Shown in pieces: positions 28,730-36,986 of a stretch of DNA of 64,000 bases (position 1 is its first letter; each line of letters starts with the position of its first letter). A program made the position numbers and the translations under genes. Source of the DNA: Dehalococcoidia bacterium (lineage in GTDB: Bacteria; Chloroflexota; Dehalococcoidia; Lucifugimonadales; Lucifugimonadaceae). The stretch covers positions 1-64,000 of the forward strand of contig JAJEAU010000021.1 of assembly GCA_022824185.1 (NCBI GenBank), given 5' to 3'. A model generated the notes under the pieces. It searched no databases. It was given only the letters and a program-made list of their open reading frames with translations, and had not been told where the DNA came from.

Positions 28730-30750
28730 GCCGGGATTTTATGGCGTCGTTCCTTGATAAGGAACTTGACTTTCTTGCTGGGAGACTGCGTCGGCAGGGG
28801 ACTTATGCGAAGATCAGCGCCCGGTGGCGAAAGATCGAACGTGAAGTAGTGCGCCAGCAAAAGTACGTTGAGACAGACTTGCATCTCGGCCCAGCGGCTG
28901 CCCAAGCACCTGTGCGTGCCTAAGCCATAGGGGGCAAAGCCCGGGCTGAGGTGCTCGTTGCGCGGAGGCAGGTACCGGTCGATGTCGAACTTGAAGGGAT
29001 CCGGAAAAACATCCTCCATGTAGTGGGGAGCGGCTTGGGCGATAACCACCTGCGCGCGCAGTGGCAACTGATAACCCTCGACGATGCACGAGTTCATGAC
29101 GTGGCGGACCGAGAGGCTGACATTGGGTGTGAGTCGGTGGGCCTCCATCAGCACGCGATGGGTGACCGCTATGTTCTCCGGCTTCAAGTCTTCTCCGGTG
29201 GGATCGCCATCGGCGAACAGCGCATCGGCCTCCTCCCGGACCCGCCTGTACACGTCGGGGTTCGAAGCCAGGTGGTAGAAGGTAAAGCTGGTCAGGTCGG
29301 CGAGGTACATGCCGGTCAGCAACAGCGTGTCGAGCGGGAAACCGAGGTCAGTCTCGGGCAAGAAATGCTCTTCGTTGGCATGGGCGGCGAGGTAGCCGTC
29401 GATGACGTCCGGAGGCTGCCCGGTGCGCTGGGCCGGGGTATGGCTGGCTTTGATGCGTTCGGACATTTCGGCCACAAGATTGGCGCGGCGCCTCATGCCC
29501 GGCATCTTCAAAAGGAACTTGGGCAGGATGCCGGTGAGGTGAGTGATGAGCAGAAGCTTGTTGAAAATCAGAATGTCCTCGAACACGTCCGTGGTGTCGT
29601 GGCTAATGAGGAGCGGGGACATCTGCGCGTTCATGTACCGCCGGAAAGCCGGCCCGGCCGCGATGACTTCGCCTACTTCCCATGACAACATGCTCTTGCG
29701 CGCGGTCTCATAGACCTCGTCGAGGCGGCGGACGAAGGTTTCGGGTGAGTGCGAGGGTTGCAAGGCCTTGCGCATGTGGAAGTGGTCGGCACCGTCCATG
29801 GTGTGTATCGTGCGGGTAGCGCCATGGGCCTTTTCGACGCTTTCGAGATACTCTGTGGCGCGCAGGAACAGGCGGCCATGCTTTTGGACCCACTGGTTTA
29901 CTTCCGCGCCCGCGAGGAAGAAGTAGGACTCTTTTGAAAACGGAGGGCGCAGCTCGAACACCGGTCCGTACTGCTTGGCGAGGTCGGCGAAGAGGGCCGG
30001 AATGTTGCCGGAGCGTACGTGTGGATGGAAAAGCAGCTTGCGCAGTGGGAGGCGCGGTATCTTCTTGGTGGTGAACGATGGCAGTGGGGGCCTGGCGATC
30101 GTGCTGCTCACGGCCTCAGCAAGGGCGCGACCGATCACTTCCATCCGGCAAATCAACGCTAAGCGCTGCTCAGCCTCTTCGTCGAGGGGCATGATGACGT
30201 GCATCACGTTGCAGGCGTTGAGTAGAGCGATGTTGATGATGTCGCGCGGGTCGGGGATCTCATCCGAGTGGATGAGTGATTGGATGCGCGGCTTGACGAA
30301 AGCGTCTGCAGAGCCTTGCTGGGTTCCGACGTACGTCTGCCGGGCGGAACGGCCCAATGTCCAGAAATCGCCCTCGTGGTGTTCGAGGAACTCGAGCCGG
30401 ACCAGGTCGCTCAGCACTTGATCGATGATCGTTTCTGCACGCGGGACGAGCCGTTCGATCCAATACTGCGTGTTTCGTTGTTCAGACTCTTCAGCTATTT
30501 CCGCCAGAATGGGATCCAGGATCGGCAAGCCGGTCGGTGACCCGTCGGTCAGGAACAGGGATTCTGTGTCTGTGTCGATCCGAAAGCGGAGCGAAAGTTC
30601 TGCCAGTACGGCTCCGATGACGGTACAGTTGAGGCTCCAGCCCGGCACTTGGTGAAAATACCCGCTCTGCTCGTTGAGGAGCATCAGCACTAATTCCTCG
30701 GGCAGCGAAAGGGAATGATGGTTGATTGTGCTGAAACTGGAATCTGTCAT
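28726..30750 (-). CDS. GPP34-cytochrome P450 fusion protein
   Basis: 674 aa. Residues about 13-210 form a GPP34 (GOLPH3-like) domain: LPEELVLMLLNEQSGYF, YWIERLVP and SDEIPDPRDI. A short linker leads to a full-length P450 (about 225-674) with the K-helix EAHR (E-x-x-R), the meander PFKFDIDRY and the heme loop YGLGTHRCLG, axial Cys about 615. The usual Phe of the heme signature is Tyr, and the I-helix reads TGMYLADLTS, without the standard acid-Thr pair in register. It converges on the cyclase gene with a 4-base overlap. A sterol demethylase (CYP51-like) role is inferred from context; CYP51-specific signatures were not found. Confidence 0.88.
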   Translation of the reverse strand: MTDSSFSTINHHSLSLPEELVLMLLNEQSGYFHQVPGWSLNCTVIGAVLAELSLRFRIDTDTESLFLTDGSPTGLPILDPILAEIAEESEQRNTQYWIERLVPRAETIIDQVLSDLVRLEFLEHHEGDFWTLGRSARQTYVGTQQGSADAFVKPRIQSLIHSDEIPDPRDIINIALLNACNVMHVIMPLDEEAEQRLALICRMEVIGRALAEAVSSTIARPPLPSFTTKKIPRLPLRKLLFHPHVRSGNIPALFADLAKQYGPVFELRPPFSKESYFFLAGAEVNQWVQKHGRLFLRATEYLESVEKAHGATRTIHTMDGADHFHMRKALQPSHSPETFVRRLDEVYETARKSMLSWEVGEVIAAGPAFRRYMNAQMSPLLISHDTTDVFEDILIFNKLLLITHLTGILPKFLLKMPGMRRRANLVAEMSERIKASHTPAQRTGQPPDVIDGYLAAHANEEHFLPETDLGFPLDTLLLTGMYLADLTSFTFYHLASNPDVYRRVREEADALFADGDPTGEDLKPENIAVTHRVLMEAHRLTPNVSLSVRHVMNSCIVEGYQLPLRAQVVIAQAAPHYMEDVFPDPFKFDIDRYLPPRNEHLSPGFAPYGLGTHRCLGSRWAEMQVCLNVLLLAHYFTFDLSPPGADLRISPLPTQSPSKKVKFLIKERRHKIPA

Positions 30751-30881
30751 GCGAGTCTTGTCCCAACAATCATAACGATGTACAGAACATTCTGAGCCGG
30801 TTTATCATCTCTGCCGATACCAGTGATCATTCGTGATTTTGACAACTCTGGTGAGGGATGGCAAACACCAATCTGGTGAGA

Positions 30882-33362
30882 CTAAGCCCCTGGCTGTTGC
30901 CCTTCTTCGTGCCGCGCAAACACTGCATCGATTTCATCGTCGAGATCATCCGACCAGGTTTGAACCATCGAACGTAGGCGCATGTTCTGGTACGCGCCCC
31001 AGATCATCATGGCGGACGGCACCAGCACCACGGAGAGGATCAGCGAATATGCGATGGTAATCACAACCGTGATGCCGAACTGCTGTAACGCCGGTACCGG
31101 CGAAATGATCAACACGCCAATCCCGACGCCTGTCGTCAAGGCCGAACCCAGAAGAGCGGAGCCGGTGGTCTTCAGCGTGCGGACCGCCGCCACCTCAGGA
31201 ATGCGAAGGTGGTTGTACTCCTCTCGGTATCTATGGATCACATGGATCGTGTAGTCCACGCCGATCCCGATCGAGAGCGCGGTTATGGTTGCCGTCACTA
31301 TCGTGTAGGGAATTCCGAGCAGCGCCAGCGTACCGAGTATCCAAAATAGAACGATCGCGATCGGCCCGACCGCTATGACGGCCAGAAACGGTTGGCGAAG
31401 TGTTGCCCAGAAGAACACAAACAGAATGCCGAGAGCCGCGGCAATCGTAAACATGATCGCCTCTGTTTGGCGACTCGTCATTTCTTCCGTCACCGTCACC
31501 GAGATCACACTTCCCGAAGTCACCGTTACGGCTTCATCTTCTCCGAACCAGACATCTTCAATCTCTTCCTGTAGGACCTTGGTTTTATCCGTGTCGTTCG
31601 TTACGACTGGGAACTGAACCAGCAACGTATCGATGCCCTGGGGGTCGTTGACCAATAGACGCCGGACGGACGGCTCTTTCACCTCGAGCTTATCCAGAAA
31701 TTCCTGCATCAGTACCGGATCGAAACTAACTCCCGCCGTGGCCTCTTCCAACAGAACGGCTAGTTCCGGGTCGTATTTGTCCCCGGGTTCGCCCGAGTCG
31801 TTGGTCCAATCCTCCACAACTAACTCGAAAGATGCTTGAATCGGCCCGGCCGCCGCCTGCGGCCGTTGCATTTCGTCCTCGAAAGCTGCCGTCAGATCGT
31901 GCAAATCTACAAGTGTTCGGGTATCCGTGACCTCGGCGCGCAGAAGCATGTTCGCCATTTCCGATGAACCGCCGAAAGCAGCATCTAATGTCTCCCAGTC
32001 TGTCGCAACGCCGCCGCCGCTGGGCAGAAGGTCCAGTATGCTGAACCTCGACTCGATCTGCGTCGAGGCAATCCCGAGCACAATCGACACCACGATTATG
32101 GTCACGATATAGGGCAAGGGCTTACGAGTGACACTTACTCCCACAGTTTCCGCGATCCGATCTAAACCCGGCAATGCCTGTGAGACTTGCCGAGGCTGAG
32201 CGAGGGTGCCGCGTGATTCCCGCCGACGGTCTATGATCAGTCTGCCTGCTGGCAAAAGCGTAAGCATCACGATCACGCTCATCCCCACTCCCAGGCCAGC
32301 GACGACACCAAAGTCCTGGATCGCTGGAATGGGAGAGAGCAATCCAACCATGAAGCTTCCGATCGTCGTGAATGCTGCCAAGGTGAGCGGGAGTATCACC
32401 ATTTGCAGCCCTGACCGAGAGGCATTCAACACGGAAGTATTGTTCAACCTCGCTTCGCGGTAATGCAACGCTACCTGAATCGCGTAGTCCACTGTCAGAC
32501 TGATTATGAGTATCGGAATGATCACTGATACTCCGCTCGGCCGACCCAGGAGGCCAAGGCCGTTCGGCCCCAACCAGCCCTCCGCTCCGACGACCCACAC
32601 AATTGACATCAAAAGGCCTGCCAACGAAAGCAGCAGATCGGAAGGTGACCGGAGGAACAGGAATATCAGCACCGCGATCAGCACGAACGCTGCTGCGACC
32701 AGCGGTCCTGTGTCCTCCCTGTACGCCCTCTGGTACTCGTCTTCAATCACCACCGGAGACACGCTGCTCACGCGCAAACTGCCTTCATCACTGGTCGCGA
32801 TATCGTAGATTCTGCGTTCCGCGTCCTGTAATCGCTCGATATCAACGTCTTGGAGGCGGATCGTGGCAATCGCCACCGGTGAGCCGTCATCGTCGGTTCC
32901 GGTCATCGCAGCGAGAGCGCCTTGTATTGCCGGAACATTTCGCACGGCGTCTATCTCATGCTGCGTGACCGACTCGAAACCGTCAATTTGGAGCGCAGCC
33001 TCGATGATCAATGAAGGCGCGATTAACGGACCGATCGGTGCGAACAGCCCCGCCACTTCTGGGTCGGTCGAGATATCGTCGATCAGATCGGACATCTGCG
33101 AGAGACCGTCAGGAGTGAGGGCATCTCCGCGGAAGAGCAGCGAAATGACAACGACCTCTCCCGATTCGCCAAACAGCTCATCAATCTCGCCCAGCGCCTT
33201 GACTACGGGACTATCAGGAGGAAAGTATCCATCCGTCTCGTCGATCTCAGCGCGCAGTGTCACACCCGCGCCCAGCGCAACGGTGATTAGGATTAGCGCG
33301 CCGATCGTGAGATAGGGTCTGGCTGTGATCAGACGACTAATGAGATTTAGTGTTCGGTCCAT
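30882..33362 (-). CDS. RND/MMPL-family transporter, candidate sterol or lipid exporter
   Basis: 826 aa with the classic two-fold plan: one N-terminal helix (about 14-34), a large extracytoplasmic loop, five or six helices, then the same again. The RND proton-relay-type motifs LTVDYAIQVALHYREA and IGIGVDYTIHVIHRYREE mark helix 4 of each half. This size and topology match MMPL/HpnN-type proteins, which move hopanoids and other lipids, and the BstA-type sterol transporter of methanotrophs. It is 131 bases upstream of the P450 gene on the same strand, so the two are probably co-transcribed. Substrate is inferred from neighbours only. Confidence 0.85.
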   Translation of the reverse strand: MDRTLNLISRLITARPYLTIGALILITVALGAGVTLRAEIDETDGYFPPDSPVVKALGEIDELFGESGEVVVISLLFRGDALTPDGLSQMSDLIDDISTDPEVAGLFAPIGPLIAPSLIIEAALQIDGFESVTQHEIDAVRNVPAIQGALAAMTGTDDDGSPVAIATIRLQDVDIERLQDAERRIYDIATSDEGSLRVSSVSPVVIEDEYQRAYREDTGPLVAAAFVLIAVLIFLFLRSPSDLLLSLAGLLMSIVWVVGAEGWLGPNGLGLLGRPSGVSVIIPILIISLTVDYAIQVALHYREARLNNTSVLNASRSGLQMVILPLTLAAFTTIGSFMVGLLSPIPAIQDFGVVAGLGVGMSVIVMLTLLPAGRLIIDRRRESRGTLAQPRQVSQALPGLDRIAETVGVSVTRKPLPYIVTIIVVSIVLGIASTQIESRFSILDLLPSGGGVATDWETLDAAFGGSSEMANMLLRAEVTDTRTLVDLHDLTAAFEDEMQRPQAAAGPIQASFELVVEDWTNDSGEPGDKYDPELAVLLEEATAGVSFDPVLMQEFLDKLEVKEPSVRRLLVNDPQGIDTLLVQFPVVTNDTDKTKVLQEEIEDVWFGEDEAVTVTSGSVISVTVTEEMTSRQTEAIMFTIAAALGILFVFFWATLRQPFLAVIAVGPIAIVLFWILGTLALLGIPYTIVTATITALSIGIGVDYTIHVIHRYREEYNHLRIPEVAAVRTLKTTGSALLGSALTTGVGIGVLIISPVPALQQFGITVVITIAYSLILSVVLVPSAMMIWGAYQNMRLRSMVQTWSDDLDDEIDAVFARHEEGQQPGA

Positions 33363-33664
33363 CGCGGGAAAGCGTTTGCATTGCGCGTCACCATTTTACC
33401 GCCGTCCCAACCCGTCGGAATTAGCACGGTCAACCAGTTACACCACAAGCCGCACCTGAGAAACTCATCGATGATATGCGCGGACGCCGTTGAGATTGCA
33501 CACCACGGGTGTGTTCGCGATTTGACAATCGTGGTGGGCGATGGAGGACCCGAACCTCCGAGCTTTTAATCGCCGGAAGTTCGCTGCGCGATTCCTGAAT
33601 GTTTTGTTATGATTTGACTTCTGCAATTCGGCCCGTACGGGAGGATTTTCGAAAGGACTGCAGC
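33363..33664. other. Divergent intergenic region of the sterol-type island
   Basis: About 300 bases between the - strand transporter gene and the + strand small membrane protein gene; it must hold promoters for both directions. It contains the tRNA 3' remnant described separately at 33532-33563. TTGACA occurs at 33522-33527 without a convincing -10 at the right distance. Confidence 0.5.
33532..33563 (-). other. tRNA 3'-end remnant (T-arm, acceptor strand, CCA)
   Basis: Read on the - strand: a perfect 5-bp T-stem GGAGG/CCTCC around TTCGGGT, then ATCGCCC, a discriminator A and CCA. This is the layout of a tRNA 3' end, and ATCGCCCACCA is a frequent tRNA-Val ending. The sequence further 5' does not fold into the rest of a tRNA and lacks the matching GGGCGAT. 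Integrases often use tRNA 3' ends, so this may be an old attachment-site copy. Confidence 0.5.
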
Positions 33665-33931
33665 ATGGCCTGGTTCTTTAACTCCAACATTCCCACAGTT
33701 TTGGCTATGGTCATTTTGCTGGTCGCCGCGGTGGCGGAGTGGTATTGGGTGTGGGGTTTGTTTTTCATCTACTGGGCTATTTCCGGCATCGTAAATGACC
33801 AAGCATTCGTATTGCGGATCGTACATCGGGACGATAATCCTGCTCTTTTCTGGTTCATTAGTATCTCGTGGCTGATCCTTTCCGCGGCGGCTATTTGGTT
33901 TGACTTTGTGGATCCAACCTTCTTATCGTGA
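33665..33931 (+). CDS. Small membrane protein of the sterol-type island
   Basis: 88 aa from ATG 33665 with AAGGAC upstream. Three hydrophobic stretches (about 9-24, 29-42 and 60-80) rich in Trp and Phe, with a short charged loop RIVHRDDNPA. It ends 22 bases before the Rieske gene in the same direction, so co-transcription is likely. No family recognised; it could be a membrane subunit or tether for the oxygenase. Confidence 0.65.
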   Translation: MAWFFNSNIPTVLAMVILLVAAVAEWYWVWGLFFIYWAISGIVNDQAFVLRIVHRDDNPALFWFISISWLILSAAAIWFDFVDPTFLS

Positions 33932-33953
33932 CCGGGGTGGTGGTTAGGAGCCG

Positions 33954-35102
33954 ATGATGGGCACCAACCGTGGAATGCCGATTCTTCCGGTTTCGGCCTA
34001 TACTTCGCAGGAGTGGTTTGACCGGGAGCAAGAACGCATCTTTTCCCGCACCTGGGCTTTTGCCGGTTTTGCTGAGGACATCACCGAGCCGGGCCAATAC
34101 ATCTCGGTGCAGGCGGGGCTCAACAACATCTTCGTAGTGATGGGCCGTGACCGTCGATTGCGTGCCTTTCACAACATCTGCCGACATCGCGGCACTCAGC
34201 TCCTCCGCGCAGTGGGTCAAACCCAACGTGCGATCGTATGCCCGTATCACGACTGGACTTACGACTTGGAAGGTTGCCTGATCTCAGTTCCAGCGCAGGA
34301 ACGGGAGTTCCCCGAATTGGACCTGTCCAAGATCACGCTGCGGAGGGCTTCGACCGATCTTTGGCGAGGAATGTTGTGGGTGCATCCCGACGAGAACGCC
34401 GGTTCGATCATGCAATGGTTCGGCGACGTGGAACCCTTTCTCGGACCCCACAAGGTCGAAGAACTCGTCGAGTACAAAGAAGGCCGTACGGAGTACGATG
34501 TGCGAGCCAACTGGAAGATCGTGGTGGAAAACTACATCGACGGTTACCACTTGGCCCATCTGCACTCTGGCACTCTGGCGATGTACGACCACTCCCGCAT
34601 CAAAGCAGAGTTCATCGGACCGCATTACGCCTTTTGGGAACCGTTAAGTGCGGACTACGCGGAGAACCTCGAGAAGAACGCGCCGTATCCGCTCGTGATT
34701 CCGACAGAGCAGGCAGGTGCCTGGGTTCCGATGCTCTTCCCCGGTATCGGTCTAGGCGAAAGCGAAAGCTCCTGGTCCCTGTTCCATGTAACCCCTTTGG
34801 CTCCCGATCTTACTCGCGTCGTCATTCGCACACGGGTGGCCGACGTGTCCTCCTGGGAGTTCACTCGCCAGTCATTCCGCTCCTTTGGATTCTGGTCCAA
34901 GCGGATCGGCGGCAAGTATGAGGGCGATGGAGACGACCCTATGGCTTCGGGAGACTTCACCAAGGAAGACATCTATGCCTGCGAACAGCAGCAAAGGTCA
35001 CTGAAAAGTCCGTACTTCGTGCACGGACCTTCCTCGGTCGAGGGAGAAGCAGGAGTTCGTGGGCACCAAGAGTTGGTTCGGGATTGGGTGGGTGACGGAT
35101 GA
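33954..35102 (+). CDS. Rieske-type ring-hydroxylating oxygenase, large subunit
   Basis: 382 aa, starting at ATG 33954 after TTAGGAG. The Rieske [2Fe-2S] ligands are C76-x-H78 (ICRHRG) and C96-x-x-H99 (CPYHDW). The mononuclear iron site is in NYIDGYHLAHLH (D196, H199, H204), with the third ligand expected in KEDIYACEQ. Homologues include aromatic dioxygenases, 3-ketosteroid 9-alpha-hydroxylase KshA and the SdmA sterol C-4 demethylase. Since the island encodes an oxidosqualene cyclase, sterol methyl oxidation is a reasonable guess. Electrons would come from the reductase encoded 35 bases downstream. Confidence 0.9.
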   Translation: MMGTNRGMPILPVSAYTSQEWFDREQERIFSRTWAFAGFAEDITEPGQYISVQAGLNNIFVVMGRDRRLRAFHNICRHRGTQLLRAVGQTQRAIVCPYHDWTYDLEGCLISVPAQEREFPELDLSKITLRRASTDLWRGMLWVHPDENAGSIMQWFGDVEPFLGPHKVEELVEYKEGRTEYDVRANWKIVVENYIDGYHLAHLHSGTLAMYDHSRIKAEFIGPHYAFWEPLSADYAENLEKNAPYPLVIPTEQAGAWVPMLFPGIGLGESESSWSLFHVTPLAPDLTRVVIRTRVADVSSWEFTRQSFRSFGFWSKRIGGKYEGDGDDPMASGDFTKEDIYACEQQQRSLKSPYFVHGPSSVEGEAGVRGHQELVRDWVGDG

Positions 35103-35137
35103 CCCCAACGCTTTCAGTGGAGTGAGGCTTTGGCGTT

Positions 35138-36196
35138 GTGGGTGACGGATTCCACCAGCTGAGAGTGCTAGATACCTGCGCTGTAACCGAGCAGGCAACA
35201 TCCTTTCGCTTCGCCGTTCCGACGGGACTCTCAGGCGCATTCCGCTGGCTAGCTGGACAGCACCTGACCCTTCGCTTTTGGATTGATGGCGTCGAAGTTC
35301 GTCGTTCCTACTCCATTTCCGAGACTCCTTCATCCGGTGATCCTCTGCGGATCACCGTCAAACGGGTCGAAGGTGGGCTGGTATCCAATCACATCAACGA
35401 CCGCATCACTGCTGGGGACATTGTTGACGTTATGCCGCCTTTTGGCGGCTTCTGCCTGGAACCGGAACCCAAAGGCAGGCGAACCTACTATTTTTTCGGT
35501 GCCGGCAGCGGCATCACTCCGCTATACGCGATGATTCGCACTATCTTAGTCGCGGAACCCTACTCCGTCGCCTATCTGGCCTACGGCAACGCAAACGCCG
35601 ACTCGATAATTTTCCGGGAACCGCTAGTAGACCTAGAAAATCAGACTGAAGGTCGATTGGTGGTACGGCACGTCCTCACTTCGCCGTCCTGGATGTCGTC
35701 CTTCTCTTACTGGCGACGTGGACGTATTGATGCCGAAGCTATCGCCGCTTTCATCGATGAACACCCGCCCTACGCCCAAGACGCGCAGTACTACGTCTGC
35801 GGACCCGGAGGAATGAACACGACTGTACGCGCCGCACTCCAAGGTCTGGGCGTGCCGGATACCCGCATCCATACCGAGAGCTACGGCGCGTCCGAACCGC
35901 CCGACGACTCGGTAAACGGGATTACCGCCACGACCTCTGTACGGCTCAATGGGGCATCGCTGGTCGTTCCGATATCGGCAGGGCAGGCGGTGCTCGATGC
36001 CGTACGCGCCTCGGGAGCCAACCCTCCTTACTCTTGCGAGTCAGGGGTTTGTGGCGCCTGCCGGGCTCACCTCCGCAACGGCAAAGTCCACCTCAGGGCG
36101 CGCATGGCTCTGACGGATTCTGATGTCGAGCGAGGAATCATCCTCACCTGTCAGGCCTTGCCCACAACACCGCAATTGGCGGTCGAATACGACTGA
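35138..36196 (+). CDS. FNR-type reductase with C-terminal plant-type ferredoxin domain
   Basis: 352 aa from a GTG start. Domain order: FAD-binding barrel (RRSYSIS, about 55-61), NAD(P)-binding domain (GAGSGITP, about 121-128; CGPGGM, about 221) and a C-terminal [2Fe-2S] domain with C300, C305, C308 and C338 (SCESGVCGACRA ... TCQA). This order is that of PaaE and KshB, the electron donors of phenylacetyl-CoA epoxidase and ketosteroid hydroxylase. It very likely feeds the Rieske oxygenase next door and may also serve the P450. Confidence 0.92.
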   Translation: MGDGFHQLRVLDTCAVTEQATSFRFAVPTGLSGAFRWLAGQHLTLRFWIDGVEVRRSYSISETPSSGDPLRITVKRVEGGLVSNHINDRITAGDIVDVMPPFGGFCLEPEPKGRRTYYFFGAGSGITPLYAMIRTILVAEPYSVAYLAYGNANADSIIFREPLVDLENQTEGRLVVRHVLTSPSWMSSFSYWRRGRIDAEAIAAFIDEHPPYAQDAQYYVCGPGGMNTTVRAALQGLGVPDTRIHTESYGASEPPDDSVNGITATTSVRLNGASLVVPISAGQAVLDAVRASGANPPYSCESGVCGACRAHLRNGKVHLRARMALTDSDVERGIILTCQALPTTPQLAVEYD

Positions 36197-36819
36197 GGCG
36201 TGGAACCCCCGTCGCACTACATCCTGGATATCGTTACCGCCCCGCCACATGCATCGACGCTCGCCTCGCCCGTCTAGACCGATGTCCGGTGTTGGGTGAG
36301 CACGAACCCGTCCGGCAACAATTCAAAGACTGTCCTGTCTATCGTCGAAACGGCTCGAGCGGCGTTCCGAGCCCGAACAAACAGAAAATGGCCCTACATG
36401 GACTGCAGGGTGCCGCCCGTGCGACGACGCCCTGCATCTACTCCGCGCCCGGTCCCATTCACGCCGCCACAGCCTCCTGCGTGACCAGCATGGCGGAGCA
36501 GCCGGGAACGGCGACCGTTTCGAACGAGAGCACGCCCCTCCCGTCATAGCCCGCACGGTAGGCGTGATCCGCCTTTGCGCCCCATGGAACCCGGTCGCCG
36601 GCCCTAATGGTTTCGCCGGCGGGACCGCCGGCGCCGCGCACCACCATCCCGCGCCGCTTCTCCTTGCGCCAGCCCACCTCCTCCACGTGGGCAGGCACAA
36701 CGCGCGCCTCCGACGTGGTCCGTCGGAAGAGCACGCCGCGCAGCCGATTCAGAACCCCCGGCGACGGGACCACCACGATTTGGCAGGTCCCCAACAGCGG
36801 GCTCCGCAAACACAAGCTG
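36197..36819. other. Decayed accessory sequence, no secure gene
   Basis: Overlapping ORFs occur on both strands: GTG 36296-36484 on + (starts MSTNPSGNNSKTVLSI, coding-like for about 35 codons) and 36459-36863 on - (134 aa, ending AMLVTQEAVAA). Neither is recognised. The zone leads into clear pseudogenes and looks like the remains of a mobile or plasmid-derived segment. Confidence 0.4.
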
Positions 36820-36936
36820 ATGACGAAGGAGCTGGGGGACACCATCCCCGCGCTCTGCGCCAACGAGCGCGACCTGTACTGGAAGCCGACGCCCCTTGGC
36901 GAGATAAAGAGGCAGGCGTCGGGGATATCGGCCTAG
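36820..36936 (+). pseudogene. DUF2958 gene remnant with internal deletion
   Basis: The 38-codon ORF begins LMTKELGDTIPALCANE, which matches the N terminus of DUF2958 proteins, and runs directly into ERDLYWKPTPLGEIKR, which matches their C terminus. The roughly 70-80 residues normally in between (the FTPWxxWTWY and LGYFSLSEL parts) are missing without loss of frame. DUF2958 genes are common on plasmids and integrative elements. Confidence 0.65.
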
Positions 36937-36986
36937 GGAGCTGCGCCCGCAAGGAAAGCCGGGAAATCACAAGGAAAGGAGCGACC

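Noticed and set aside
33501-33536. CACCACG ... CGTGGTG inverted repeat as an operator
   Set aside because: The right arm is largely explained by the tRNA CCA end and the arms are 22 bases apart, so chance pairing is likely.
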